Positions 35,588 through 45,037 of a stretch of DNA of 64,000 bases are shown one piece after another. Origin of the DNA: Actinomycetes bacterium (lineage in GTDB: Bacteria; Actinomycetota; Acidimicrobiia; Acidimicrobiales; Acidimicrobiaceae); assembly GCA_021819725.1 (NCBI GenBank), contig JAKAQR010000002.1, positions 100,751-164,750 on the forward strand, read 5' to 3'. Positions within the stretch are counted from its first letter, which is position 1, and every line of letters starts with the position of its first letter. The notes beneath the pieces are model-generated. The model made no database searches and had not been told where the DNA came from. It was given only the letters and a program-made list of their open reading frames with translations. The translations under genes were made by a program, and so were the position numbers.

Positions 35588-36827
35588 GAACCTCTCCCTG
35601 CCACCAACTGACCAGCGAAATACCAACGATTCCCATGATGACCGAAAAACTCGTTCCCGTGATCACGTACTCGAGGAAGAGCCCGTGGGCCCCAAAGGCG
35701 TTGTTCAGTTGCACCAAGGGGGCAAGGGCACACCCAGCGAGCGCGACGGCGAGGACCCCACTCACCCATCGCTCCTGAGCGAGATGGACATCTGTGGCCA
35801 TCACCCGAAGCGCGACTCCCGCGCCGAGGAAGCCCACGCCACAACCAAGTGCGACGACCATAGCGGTCCCAAAACCAATGAGAAAGCTCACCCGCCAGGC
35901 AATACCGATCGCTAGCACAACGAGTGCACTCGACAACAACGCTGGCACCACCGACCCACGCCGCCCATAGGATCCGCGCGTCCGCGGCAGAACCCCGAGG
36001 AGTCCCTCCGGCGACACGAGTGTCGCAGCGATTGGACTCAACTCCCAACCAAGCCAACAACCGATGGCCGCCACAAGCGGTCCGAGCACCAGCAGCCCTT
36101 CGGCAAGACCGATACCCAACGGCACGAGTGCCAGTGTCACGAGCAGTACCCGTAACCAAGTCCTTGTCTCTAGTCGAACAACGCTGATCGCGCCCAGGGT
36201 CAACCCAGGATAACGCAACAACGACGATAGACTCAACGACTGGTCAGCAAAACCTCCGTCGGGAACATGTGCCCGTTGCACCTGCGGCGCCCACCGGGAC
36301 CCGACCACGACAACGATCCCGATGAGTAGCGCGAACACCGATCGCTCCAGGGCACCGTCGCCAATGAGCAGGTGGGACACGCCGCGTTGAATGACCAGCG
36401 CAGCGCCACTTGCCACTCCGACGATCCAGAGTAGCACCCCAAGCCCTAGACCCAGATCGATCCAGATACCCGCCACCGTCCAACGGTTCAGGCCAACCAG
36501 CCAGAGGGCGAGCGCACCCGCCAGCAGCAACCAAGGTGCCACGCCTTGGTGGATGAGGCCCTGGTGGCGCAGTGCGTACCAGGCAACCGCTGCGTAAGCG
36601 ATCGTGACCACCACGACCACTGCCGCCACCACACGACTCCAGCGCTGCCCAAGGCTGACAGCACTCGCGACGAAGAAGGCTGCGAGCAGACCGCCTCCGA
36701 GCGCAGCTCCAGGCAGCGAATGCACGACCTTGTCGAGATCACGATCAAGAGCGGCCACGAGAACGATCAGACTGACAACCCCCCACAGTACTGGTTTACG
36801 CCAGACACGCAGGGCAAGAGGAGTCAC
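35577..36827 (-). CDS. Multi-spanning membrane protein of unknown function
   Basis: A 416-residue hydrophobic protein with about 10-12 predicted membrane helices and few charged loops; no family motif recognised. GTG start at 36827, 1 nt after the ilvC stop, and its 3' end overlaps the degenerate ABC-like gene by 11 nt. The pair therefore looks like an ABC-type permease with a non-catalytic partner, translated with ilvBNC. Its job could be transport linked to branched-chain amino acids, but position is the only evidence. Confidence 0.7.
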   Translation of the reverse strand: MTPLALRVWRKPVLWGVVSLIVLVAALDRDLDKVVHSLPGAALGGGLLAAFFVASAVSLGQRWSRVVAAVVVVVTIAYAAVAWYALRHQGLIHQGVAPWLLLAGALALWLVGLNRWTVAGIWIDLGLGLGVLLWIVGVASGAALVIQRGVSHLLIGDGALERSVFALLIGIVVVVGSRWAPQVQRAHVPDGGFADQSLSLSSLLRYPGLTLGAISVVRLETRTWLRVLLVTLALVPLGIGLAEGLLVLGPLVAAIGCWLGWELSPIAATLVSPEGLLGVLPRTRGSYGRRGSVVPALLSSALVVLAIGIAWRVSFLIGFGTAMVVALGCGVGFLGAGVALRVMATDVHLAQERWVSGVLAVALAGCALAPLVQLNNAFGAHGLFLEYVITGTSFSVIMGIVGISLVSWWQGEVRDT

Positions 36828-36828
36828 G

Positions 36829-37851
36829 TCAGCCGCCAGACACCTCGGTGATCTTCGACTTCGTCGACAGGAAGGGCATCATCGCACGTAGCGTGGCCCC
36901 AACTTGCTCAACCGGTTGGTCTCTTGCCTGTTGGCGGAGTTGATTGAAGTGAGGACGTCCAGCCGCCATCTCGTCGATGAGTTCCCGTGCGAAGGTCCCA
37001 TCCTGAATCTCGCCAAGAATCCGTCGCATCTCTGCCCGTGTCGCCTCATTGACCACCCGTGGCCCACGAGTGAGTCCTCCGTACTCCGCAGTCTCTGAGA
37101 CCGAGAACCACATACCCGCTAATCCATTTTCGTAGAGCAGGTCGACAATGAGCTTCATCTCATGCAGGCACTCGAAATAGGCGGACTCCGGCTGATAACC
37201 AGCCTCGACCAAGGTGGTGAAACCAGCGACGATGAGCTCGCTCAGGCCACCACAGAGCACCACCTGCTCGCCAAAGAGATCCGTCTCCGTCTCTTCGGCA
37301 AAGGTCGTGTCAAGTACCCCGGCCTTAGTGGAGCCGATACCCCATGCATAGGAGAGGGCGAGCGCATGACCGGTCCCCTGTGGGTCATTTGCGACAGCGA
37401 TCAGCGACGGAACGCCGCCGCCCTCTTCGTAGGTGCGGCGCACAAGGTGTCCAGGGCCCTTTGGGGCTACCATCATCACCGTTACGTCCTCAGGTGGAAC
37501 GATCTCCCCGAAGCGGATGTTAAAGCCATGGGCAAAGCCCAGCGTTTGACCTGGGCGAAGGTGTGGAGCCACCTCGTTGTCATAGATCTCTTTTTGCACC
37601 GTGTCTGGGGCAAGAAACATGATAAGGTCCGCCCAAGCGACCGCTTCTGGCACCGACAGAACCTCGAGCCCACTCGCCCACGCCTTATCACCAGAGGCCG
37701 ACCCCGGGCGAAGCGCAACGCGAACCTTGACGCCAGAGTCGGACAGGTTCAGTGCGTGGGCATGCCCTTGCGAACCGTAGCCGATGATGGCGACACGGGT
37801 GCCGTTAATGATGGATGGGTCTGCGTCCTTGTCGTAGTACATGTGAGCCAT
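36829..37851 (-). CDS. ilvC: Ketol-acid reductoisomerase
   Basis: A 340-residue class I KARI: NADPH-binding [59 protein letters not shown] and the metal-binding [19 protein letters not shown]. Converts acetolactate or acetohydroxybutyrate to the dihydroxy acid in Val/Leu and Ile synthesis. The ATG follows the ilvN stop directly, with no gap. Third gene of the ilvB operon. Confidence 0.97.
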   Translation of the reverse strand: MAHMYYDKDADPSIINGTRVAIIGYGSQGHAHALNLSDSGVKVRVALRPGSASGDKAWASGLEVLSVPEAVAWADLIMFLAPDTVQKEIYDNEVAPHLRPGQTLGFAHGFNIRFGEIVPPEDVTVMMVAPKGPGHLVRRTYEEGGGVPSLIAVANDPQGTGHALALSYAWGIGSTKAGVLDTTFAEETETDLFGEQVVLCGGLSELIVAGFTTLVEAGYQPESAYFECLHEMKLIVDLLYENGLAGMWFSVSETAEYGGLTRGPRVVNEATRAEMRRILGEIQDGTFARELIDEMAAGRPHFNQLRQQARDQPVEQVGATLRAMMPFLSTKSKITEVSGG

Positions 37852-38427
37852 TTACGATACTCTTCCCTTTCTCGGTCGACGTGTCGGTTTTGGTAGCTTG
37901 CTAAGAGCAATCCTACCGGTTCGTTGCAGCTCAATCAGACCAAACTCAGCTAGGAATGCCTCGACGTCGTCAAGCTTCTCTGGAGAGAGCGCGAAGACCA
38001 CGGTCAATCGATCCATCGAGACGTCGATGATCTCACCATGGAAAATCTCTACCAGCTCCATCACCTTCGCGCGGGCACCCGCCTCCGCATTAATCGTTGC
38101 GAGCATACACTCATATTCGAGTGCATCCACTGGGTCAATCTCGGTAATTTTGATGACATTGATCAACTTATGCAGTTGCTTCGTAATCTGCTCAAGTGGC
38201 ACTGTCTCGACGTCGACCACAATGGTGAGACGCGAAAAGCGCTCGTCGTCAGTAGGTGCCACGGCTAGCGAGTAGATGTTAAAGCCGCGTCGGGAGAAGA
38301 GCAACGCCACCCTAGCAAGCACGCCCGCCCGGTTCTCTACCAACACACTCAGGATATGATGGCGGCCCTCCACTGGGGGACGAATCGATCCAATTGGGAC
38401 GAGGTTCGATGATCGCTCCGCCATCAT
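37852..38427 (-). CDS. ilvN: Acetolactate synthase small (regulatory) subunit
   Basis: 191 residues with an N-terminal ACT domain (HILSVLVENRAGVLARVALLFSRRGFNIYSLAV) that binds valine for feedback inhibition, and the C-terminal ALS_ss domain (ATINAEAGARAKVMELVEIFHGEIIDVS). It starts inside the ilvB stop (4-nt overlap) and ends directly at the ilvC ATG. Confidence 0.96.
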   Translation of the reverse strand: MMAERSSNLVPIGSIRPPVEGRHHILSVLVENRAGVLARVALLFSRRGFNIYSLAVAPTDDERFSRLTIVVDVETVPLEQITKQLHKLINVIKITEIDPVDALEYECMLATINAEAGARAKVMELVEIFHGEIIDVSMDRLTVVFALSPEKLDDVEAFLAEFGLIELQRTGRIALSKLPKPTRRPRKGRVS

Positions 38428-40130
38428 CGACTCCGCTGCTGGTGTGGGGGCAACACGATGTCATCATTTGGTGCGCCGGCCGGCACCATCGGATAGACCT
38501 TTTCGAAGGTGTCAACCCGAAAGTCGATCACTACCGGTCGGTCATCGATCTGGTTCGCCTTCTCAATGACCGGGTCAACTTCACTGACCTGATCGACACG
38601 GAAACCAACCGCACCCATCGCCTCAGCCCACTTGACATAGTCAGGCAGATCGGGTGAGAGAAACACCTCGGAGTAACGCTCCTCGTAGAACATCTCCTGC
38701 CACTGGCGTACCATGCCAAGATAACCGTTGTTCAAGATAGCAACCTTGATTGGGATGCGTTCCGCCGTCGCCGTCACTAACTCCTGCGCCGTCATCTGGA
38801 AACATCCATCCCCATCGATGGCCCAGACCGTACTCTGAGGACGGCCGGCTTTTGCGCCGATCGCCGCCGGCACAGCAAAACCCATCGTTCCGAGCCCTCC
38901 GGAGTTGATCCAGGAGTTCGGCGACGCAAACTGGAAGTACTGTGAAGCCCACATCTGGTGCTGTCCAACACCCGAAGCCACGACGGTGTCGGCCGGTGCG
39001 AGCGCCGAGATTCGTTCAACGACATACTGAGGTTTGATAGCCGCACCGGGCAACGAGGGTTCATAGGAGTAGGGATACTGCTCCTGCCAGGCGTGCAGTT
39101 GGGCGACCCAGGCTGAGAGATCCGCCCCTTTGGCGGGCAGGTGCCGCGTAATCTCTGGAATCACCGACTTTACATCCCCGACAATTGGAACATCGGGACG
39201 ACGCACCTTACCCAGTTCAGCCGGATCGATATCGACGTGGATAATGCGCGCCTTAGCCGCAAAGGCATCCACCTTTCCAGTCACACGGTCATCAAAACGA
39301 GCTCCGAGTGCGATCACCAAATCAGCCTGTTGCAGCGCCGTCACCGCAGTGAAGTTGCCATGCATGCCGGGCATACCAAGGCAGAGCGGATCGGAGTCAG
39401 GCAGCACTCCCCTCGCCATCAACGTCGTCACCACTGGGATACCGGATCGATCGACCAGCGCCCGCAGCTCCGCTGCAGCCTTGCCACGGATCAACCCGCC
39501 ACCTGCATAGATAATCGGCCGTGTGGCCCCCGCAATCATGGCAGCCGCCTGCTCAATCATCTTGGCGTGCCCCTTGACCGTCGGCTGGTAGCCGGGCAGA
39601 TCGAGCCGGCGCGGCCAGTACCACTCCATCGTATCGTTCGCCACGTCTTTGGGGAGGTCGACCACGACTGGTCCAGGTCGACCTGTCGTCGCGACATGGA
39701 AAGCCTCAGCAATCACACGCGGGATATCGCTAGCCTTGGTAATCAACCAGTTGTGCTTGGTCACCGACATCGTAATCCCTGTGGTATCAGTCTCTTGAAA
39801 AGCATCGGTACCGATCGAAGTTGTCGCCACCTGCCCAGTGATCACCACAATCGGTATCGAGTCAACGTAGGCGTCGGCGACGGCGGTGACGATATTGGTG
39901 GCCGCTGGACCACTTGTCACAATAGCCACACCTGGCTTCCCAGTCGCCTGTGCAAACCCTTCCGCAGCATGGCCGGCACCCTGTTCATGACGAACCAGAA
40001 TATGCCGGATCGGCGACTCCAAAAGGGGATCATAGACAGGGAGAATCGCCCCACCAGGGAGGCCAAATACCGTCTCTACCCCTTGCATCTCAAGGGATTT
40101 AATCAACGCCTGTGCTCCGGTTAACTTCAT
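38424..40130 (-). CDS. ilvB: Acetolactate synthase large subunit
   Basis: 568 residues from the ATG at 40130; GGAGGAG lies 6 nt before it, inside a longer frame whose own ATG at 40145 has no ribosome-binding site. Thiamine-diphosphate enzyme: the catalytic Glu region is RHEQGAGHAAEGFAQATGKPG, and the ThDP/Mg motif is AIDGDGCFQMTAQELVTA with NNGYLGMVRQWQ. First step of Val/Leu synthesis and second of Ile. A branched-chain leader peptide and terminator lie directly upstream (40214-40304). Confidence 0.97.
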   Translation of the reverse strand: MKLTGAQALIKSLEMQGVETVFGLPGGAILPVYDPLLESPIRHILVRHEQGAGHAAEGFAQATGKPGVAIVTSGPAATNIVTAVADAYVDSIPIVVITGQVATTSIGTDAFQETDTTGITMSVTKHNWLITKASDIPRVIAEAFHVATTGRPGPVVVDLPKDVANDTMEWYWPRRLDLPGYQPTVKGHAKMIEQAAAMIAGATRPIIYAGGGLIRGKAAAELRALVDRSGIPVVTTLMARGVLPDSDPLCLGMPGMHGNFTAVTALQQADLVIALGARFDDRVTGKVDAFAAKARIIHVDIDPAELGKVRRPDVPIVGDVKSVIPEITRHLPAKGADLSAWVAQLHAWQEQYPYSYEPSLPGAAIKPQYVVERISALAPADTVVASGVGQHQMWASQYFQFASPNSWINSGGLGTMGFAVPAAIGAKAGRPQSTVWAIDGDGCFQMTAQELVTATAERIPIKVAILNNGYLGMVRQWQEMFYEERYSEVFLSPDLPDYVKWAEAMGAVGFRVDQVSEVDPVIEKANQIDDRPVVIDFRVDTFEKVYPMVPAGAPNDDIVLPPHQQRSR

Positions 40131-40213
40131 GATCGTCTCCTCCATGCATACGTACTAGCAACGCCAAAGCCAATAGTTCTCTGAGCGGGCATCCTCACGA
40201 GCGTAGATACGAA

Positions 40214-40238
40214 AAGACCTCCCGCGAAGGGAGGTCTT
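40214..40238 (-). terminator. Attenuator terminator upstream of ilvB
   Basis: On the minus strand AAGACCTCCC and GGGAGGTCTT form a perfect 10-bp stem with a 5-nt TTCGC loop, running into TTTTC. It lies between the leader peptide and ilvB. Confidence 0.85.
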
Positions 40239-40266
40239 GGGCACGACGCAGCGAAGAGCCGTGCCC
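40239..40266 (-). promoter_or_regulatory. First hairpin of the ilvB attenuator
   Basis: A 9-bp stem (GGGCACGGC / GTCGTGCCC, with one G-T pair) and a 10-nt loop. Its 5' arm starts at the last base of the leader-peptide stop codon; its 3' arm abuts the terminator stem. Same arrangement as before leuA. Confidence 0.75.
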
Positions 40267-40304
40267 TAACGAAGGAGTACTACCAGCGCGCGTCGAATAG
40301 TCAT
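40266..40304 (-). CDS. ilvB leader peptide (MTIRRALVVLLR)
   Basis: A 12-codon frame on the minus strand: ATG ACT ATT CGA CGC GCG CTG GTA GTA CTC CTT CGT TAG. Six of the twelve residues are Ile, Val or Leu, with Leu-Val-Val-Leu-Leu in a row. It is followed at once by the hairpin and the terminator before ilvB, so it is a strong candidate for a leader peptide sensing all three branched-chain aminoacyl-tRNAs. There is no Shine-Dalgarno sequence. TATGCT ends 7 nt before the ATG, pointing to a leaderless message. Confidence 0.87.
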   Translation of the reverse strand: MTIRRALVVLLR

Positions 40305-40311
40305 AGAAGGT

Positions 40312-40317
40312 AGCATA
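40312..40317 (-). promoter_or_regulatory. -10 box (TATGCT) for the ilvB leader transcript
   Basis: TATGCT on the minus strand ends 7 nt before the leader-peptide ATG, the geometry of a leaderless actinobacterial promoter. No good -35 was found. It sits in the 27-nt gap after ilvD, so ilvBNC may also receive read-through from ilvD. Confidence 0.5.
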
Positions 40318-40331
40318 CCCAGTCTGAAGGG

Positions 40332-42017
40332 CTATCCGCCAGTTACCGCTCCAATATCTGCCCCTTTGACCAAAAGAGCATACTTCCCAAGCGCTCCCTC
40401 GGTATAGCGCGCGGGTGCCGGAACAAAAGCTTGCCGTCGGAGCTCCAGCTCTGTCTCATCCACCAGCAACTCGATCGAGTGGGTGGGAACATCGATCACG
40501 ATTCGGTCACCATCACGGATCAGACCGATAGGTCCACCATCGGTGGCTTCAGGCGCAACATGGCCGATGCAGAACCCGTGTGTTCCACCAGAGAAGCGGC
40601 CATCAGTGATCAAAGCAGCATCGTGACCACGTCCAGCACCCTTCATCGCCCCTGTTACCGCCAACATCTCACGCATCCCAGGCCCCCCTTTGGGTCCCTC
40701 GTAGCGAATGACCACCACATCCCCAGACCGGATCTCCCCGGCGAGAATGGCATCAAGTGCAGCCTCTTCACGATCAAAGACCCGGGCAGTTCCGTCAAAA
40801 TGCTCCTGATCAAGACCAGCCACCTTCACAACCGAACCTGCGGGGGCAAGCGATCCACGGAGTACAGCGATCCCTCCAACTTTATGGATCGGCTGATCAT
40901 GGCGGTGGACGACCTCACCATCTGGACGCGGCGGATCATAGGCTCGCAACTCCTCGGCGAGTGTTCGTCCGGTAACGGTCAAACAATCACCATGCACAAG
41001 GCCAGCCTCAAGGAGTTCGCCGAGAACCACCGGGATCCCGCCGATACGATCCAGATCGGTCATGTGGTACTTGCCATGGGGTTTTGTGTCAGCGAGGTGA
41101 GGGACGCGAGTCCCGACTCGATTGAAGTCATCGAGGGTGAGTTCGACCTTGGCTTCATAGGCAATAGCCAGCAGATGGAGGACGGCGTTCGTCGACCCGC
41201 CAAGCGCCATCACGACAGCAATCGCATTCTCGAAAGCTGCCTTGGTCATGATTTGGCGAGGTGTGATCCCCAACTCCAACAGGTTCATCACCGCTCGACC
41301 AGCCTCAAACGCGATGTCCTCTCGGCGACGATCAACCGCCGGTGCCGAGGCAGAACCAATCTGGGCCATTCCCAGTGCCTCCGCCACGGACGCCATCGTG
41401 TTAGCGGTGTACATCCCTGCGCAGGAACCCTTGGTGGGGCACGCGTTGCGTTCAACATCGCCAAGTCGTTGCTCGTCGATGCTACCGGCTGCATAGGCGC
41501 CAACCGCCTCGAAGACGCTCACAATATCGAGCGTCTCCCCACGGAAGCGACCAGGAAGAATACTCCCACCGTAGACAAAGACAGAGGGGAGGTCGAGGCG
41601 GGCCGCCGCCATCATCATTCCTGGGAGCGACTTATCACAACCAGCCAAGGTCACCATCGCGTCGAAGCGCTCAGCGTGCATCATCAGCTCCACCGAATCC
41701 GCTATCACCTCACGAGAGACCAAGGAGGAATGCATGCCTTCGTGACCCATCGAGATCCCATCCGAAACGGCAATGGTGCCGAACTCCAGCGGCACACCGC
41801 CGGCGGATCGCACGCCGGCCTTCGCACGCTGTGCAAGATCAGAGAGCACGAGATTACAGGGAGTCACCTCGTTCCAAGAGGATGCAATGCCGATCTGAGG
41901 CTTCGAGAAGTCCTCATCATTGAGGCCAACAGCCCGCAGCATCGCCCTTGCTGGTGCTCTCCTCGGCCCCTCAGTCACCTCTTGGCTACGAATGCGAATC
42001 GACTTGGTATCACTCAT
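40332..42017 (-). CDS. ilvD: Dihydroxy-acid dehydratase
   Basis: 561 residues from the ATG at 42017 (GAGGGG about 12 nt upstream; the longer frame to 42047 uses an unsupported TTG). Fe-S enzyme of Val, Leu and Ile synthesis. Cluster and metal motifs seen: [45 protein letters not shown] and [21 protein letters not shown]. It precedes ilvB on the same strand, separated by the attenuator region. Confidence 0.97.
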   Translation of the reverse strand: MSDTKSIRIRSQEVTEGPRRAPARAMLRAVGLNDEDFSKPQIGIASSWNEVTPCNLVLSDLAQRAKAGVRSAGGVPLEFGTIAVSDGISMGHEGMHSSLVSREVIADSVELMMHAERFDAMVTLAGCDKSLPGMMMAAARLDLPSVFVYGGSILPGRFRGETLDIVSVFEAVGAYAAGSIDEQRLGDVERNACPTKGSCAGMYTANTMASVAEALGMAQIGSASAPAVDRRREDIAFEAGRAVMNLLELGITPRQIMTKAAFENAIAVVMALGGSTNAVLHLLAIAYEAKVELTLDDFNRVGTRVPHLADTKPHGKYHMTDLDRIGGIPVVLGELLEAGLVHGDCLTVTGRTLAEELRAYDPPRPDGEVVHRHDQPIHKVGGIAVLRGSLAPAGSVVKVAGLDQEHFDGTARVFDREEAALDAILAGEIRSGDVVVIRYEGPKGGPGMREMLAVTGAMKGAGRGHDAALITDGRFSGGTHGFCIGHVAPEATDGGPIGLIRDGDRIVIDVPTHSIELLVDETELELRRQAFVPAPARYTEGALGKYALLVKGADIGAVTGG

Positions 42018-42140
42018 CGTTTGGTTTCCCCTCTGGTCGTAGTGCAACTGTAAGCCACTGTAGCCTCACTCGACCCTGGACGACGCCGCGCCAGCCACGC
42101 TCTCGAAATCTCGGGAACGGACGCCGCCGCGACGAGCAGA

Positions 42141-43604
42141 TCAGCCAGCGCCGGGCCGCGCCTCATCTGCCAGCTCGACTAAGGCCTGACGGGCGTCAGC
42201 ACCCGAAACCTGGCGTCCGTGTTGGCGCATGACCTGCCCCAACAAAAAGCCGGCGACCTTTTCGTCACCGCCCAAATAACGACTCCATTCATCGGGAAAC
42301 TGGGCAATGATCCCCTCCACAATCGCCCTGATCGCGTCCTCATCACGAGCTCCAAAGCCGAGCTTGGCCATCAACTCCGCGGCCGGAGCAGGATCCGTGC
42401 AGGCCTCACGCAGAAGGATCTTCACTTGCGAGGCGCCCAATTCCCCTCGATCCTCGATGGCGAGCACCGCTACAAAGCGTTCAGGAGTCAAGACACCGAT
42501 ATCAGCAAGCAATGCCGTTAACTCGTTGGCACACCGCGCAGCCGCGCGCGCTGGTGTGATGCCATGATCGATAGCAGCCCGGAAATATGGCCAGCATTCG
42601 TCGGTAATGATGGTCTCACGAAGGTCATCACTCAACTCAGGCAGGATCGCCGCAACATCACCACGCCGCTTGCTCGGAAGTTCTGGGAGCTGCCCTCGAC
42701 GCTCCTCAATCAAGGTGAGATCGGGGGCTACTGGCGGTAGATCGGGTTCGGGGAAGTAGCGATAGTCGTTTGCCTCCTCCTTCAGTCGTAAGGCTCCAGT
42801 CAACGAACGCTCCTCGTCCCAGAAGCGCGTCTGTTGGATCATCGCCTCCCCGTCCTCATAGAGCTGCACCTGCCGACGACCCTCAAACGCCAGCGCACGA
42901 ACTAACGAACGAAGAGAGTTCAGGTTCTTGATCTCCGCTCGTGTCCTGAATTGAGCCTCGCCAATCGGACGTACTGAGACGTTGGCGTCGACTCGCAGGG
43001 ACCCCTCCTCCATACGACCATCGCTTGCGCCAACCGCCACCAGGATGGCACGCAGTTCGGTCACGTACTCCTTGGCCTCCTCCGGATCACGAATATCGGG
43101 AGCGGAGACGATCTCAAGCAGTGGAACGCCTGACCGGTTGTAGTCGATGAGCGAGTACGCAGCGGACTCAATGCGTCCGTGTCCCCCCCGGTGGACCAAC
43201 TTCCCGGTGTCCTCTTCAAGGTGGGCTCGTTCGATACCGATCACGCGCCCCGAGGGTAGTTCGAGATGCCCATTGGCATTGATGGGCACATCGTACTGCG
43301 AGATCTGGTAGTCCTTGGGCATGTCGGGGTAGAAGTAGTTCTTCCGATGAAACTGACTGCGTTGGATCGTCGCGTTCAGTGCTAAACCAACTCGAATGGC
43401 AAAGTCAACCGCCTGCGCATTCATGACCGGAAGACTCCCGGGCAACCCGAGGCAGACGGGACAGATCGACGTGTTGGGTTCCTCACCGAAGGCGTTCGGA
43501 CATCCACAAAATAACTTGCTCTTGGTCTTGAGCTCCGTGTGGACCTCTAGGCCGATCACATACTCCCAACCCTGAGCCGGGCCGGTTGTCGCTCGCTGGG
43601 TCAA
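42141..43604 (-). CDS. gatB: Asp-tRNA(Asn)/Glu-tRNA(Gln) amidotransferase subunit B
   Basis: 487 residues. Binds tRNA and phosphorylates the mischarged Glu or Asp. Seen: YVIGLEVHTELKTKSKLFCGC, NTSICPVCLGLPGSLPVMN (zinc cysteines), FYPDMPKDYQISQYD, DYNRSGVPLLEIVS and the C-terminal YqeY-like helical domain. TTG start at 43604 with GAGGAGGG about 6 nt before it, overlapping the gatA stop. Third gene of gatCAB. Confidence 0.96.
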   Translation of the reverse strand: MTQRATTGPAQGWEYVIGLEVHTELKTKSKLFCGCPNAFGEEPNTSICPVCLGLPGSLPVMNAQAVDFAIRVGLALNATIQRSQFHRKNYFYPDMPKDYQISQYDVPINANGHLELPSGRVIGIERAHLEEDTGKLVHRGGHGRIESAAYSLIDYNRSGVPLLEIVSAPDIRDPEEAKEYVTELRAILVAVGASDGRMEEGSLRVDANVSVRPIGEAQFRTRAEIKNLNSLRSLVRALAFEGRRQVQLYEDGEAMIQQTRFWDEERSLTGALRLKEEANDYRYFPEPDLPPVAPDLTLIEERRGQLPELPSKRRGDVAAILPELSDDLRETIITDECWPYFRAAIDHGITPARAAARCANELTALLADIGVLTPERFVAVLAIEDRGELGASQVKILLREACTDPAPAAELMAKLGFGARDEDAIRAIVEGIIAQFPDEWSRYLGGDEKVAGFLLGQVMRQHGRQVSGADARQALVELADEARPGAG

Positions 43605-45037
43605 CGTAATCCCTCCTCGACGGCGTAGGCTCCACGAAACAGCAGCTGCTCTGAACGAGCAGGGCCAAGCAGTTGCACGCCGATCGGTAGGCCATCGGAG
43701 TCGACCCCGGCAGGAATGGAGAGGGCGGGATCACCCGATAGGTTGGAAGGTATCGTGCAGATGTCTGATCGATACATCTCCACCGGATCCGCCGCACGCT
43801 CGCCGATCCGAAAGGCTGTGGTCGGCGAAGTAGGGCTTAAGAGTAGATCAACACTCGCATACGCACGATCAAATGCGGCGCGAACCAGCGAACGTACCCG
43901 CTGGGCGGTGACGTAAAATGCGTCATAGTATCCGGCCGATAATGCATAGGTTCCCAACATGATTCGACGCTTGACCTCAGGTCCAAAACCCTTCGTCCGA
44001 GTCGCAATCATCATCTCCTCTACAGTGGCGCCGGGCTCACGGAGTCCATAACGGACACCGTCATAACGGGCCAGATTGGACGAGGCCTCAGCTGGAGCCA
44101 CAACATAGTAGGCCGCAAGACCAAAGGCCAGCTCGTCAAGTCTGATCTCGGTGACCGTCGCACCCGCCTGTTGCAAGGCATCGACCGCTCGTGCCAACGC
44201 TGTCTGGACACCCGGGCTTGCGATCTCTACAAGGTTCGTTACCACACCAATGCGCACGCCTCGTACCCCTTCGGCCAGCGAGGACAGGAGTGTTGGCGGT
44301 ACCTCTTGGAGCGAGGTCGCATCCCTTGGGTCATGACCCATGAGGCACTCAGCAACGAGCGCGGCATCCTCTACTGACGCGGTAAGCGGACCGATCTGAT
44401 CGAGCGAGGAGGCAAAAGCGAGGAGACCGTACCGGGAGACTCGACCATAGGTCGGCTTGAACCCAACGATCCCAGTCAATGCGGCAGGTTGACGGATTGA
44501 GCCGCCGGTGTCCGACCCGAGTCCAACGAGCGCCATCCTGCTTGCAACAGCGGCAGCAGAGCCACCTGACGATCCACCAGGCACCCGTTCAAGGTCATAG
44601 GGGTTCTTGGTGATCTTGTAGGCAGAGTTCTCCGTGGAAGAGCCCATGGCAAACTCGTCGAGGTTGGTCTTGCCAAGGACAATGCCATCCTGGTCGGTGA
44701 TGCGGTCGACTACCGTTGCATTGTAGGGAGGAATCCAACCCTCGAGGATTTTCGACGCAGCCGTAGTCGGAAATGTCGTCGTACATAGGTTGTCCTTCAG
44801 CACGACCGGCACCCCCGCCAATCTGCCAAGTTTCTCCCCTCGCGCCCTCCGAGCATCCTGAACGGCGGCTCTGCTTCGCGCGGCATCAAGGTCAAGTGAG
44901 AGAAAGGCATCGATCTCCGGTTCTTGGATCGCTATCTGTTCCTCATAGGCGTCAATCACCTCAACAGTGGTGACCTCGCGTCCGTCCAGCCGACGCTGGA
45001 GTTCAGCGATCCCCCAATCGAGAATCTCGTCGTTCAT
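43601..45037 (-). CDS. gatA: Asp-tRNA(Asn)/Glu-tRNA(Gln) amidotransferase subunit A
   Basis: A 478-residue amidase-signature protein that releases ammonia from glutamine. The Ser-cisSer-Lys triad is visible: Lys in GVPVVLKDNLCTT, serines in ERVPGGSSGGSAAAVASRMA and GLGSDTGGSIRQPAAL. Its ATG overlaps the gatC stop by 1 nt (TAATG). Confidence 0.97.
   Translation of the reverse strand: MNDEILDWGIAELQRRLDGREVTTVEVIDAYEEQIAIQEPEIDAFLSLDLDAARSRAAVQDARRARGEKLGRLAGVPVVLKDNLCTTTFPTTAASKILEGWIPPYNATVVDRITDQDGIVLGKTNLDEFAMGSSTENSAYKITKNPYDLERVPGGSSGGSAAAVASRMALVGLGSDTGGSIRQPAALTGIVGFKPTYGRVSRYGLLAFASSLDQIGPLTASVEDAALVAECLMGHDPRDATSLQEVPPTLLSSLAEGVRGVRIGVVTNLVEIASPGVQTALARAVDALQQAGATVTEIRLDELAFGLAAYYVVAPAEASSNLARYDGVRYGLREPGATVEEMMIATRTKGFGPEVKRRIMLGTYALSAGYYDAFYVTAQRVRSLVRAAFDRAYASVDLLLSPTSPTTAFRIGERAADPVEMYRSDICTIPSNLSGDPALSIPAGVDSDGLPIGVQLLGPARSEQLLFRGAYAVEEGLR

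Noticed and set aside
39141..40124. A 327-codon plus-strand frame opposite ilvB
   Set aside because: Antisense shadow of acetolactate synthase, without a ribosome-binding site or recognisable domain.
40431..42053. A 540-codon open frame on the plus strand
   Set aside because: It lies entirely opposite ilvD, whose protein is unmistakable. The antisense frame has no family motifs and its composition is that of a mirrored gene.
42018..42140. Possible attenuator before ilvD
   Set aside because: No short frame rich in branched-chain codons and no U-tailed hairpin was seen.
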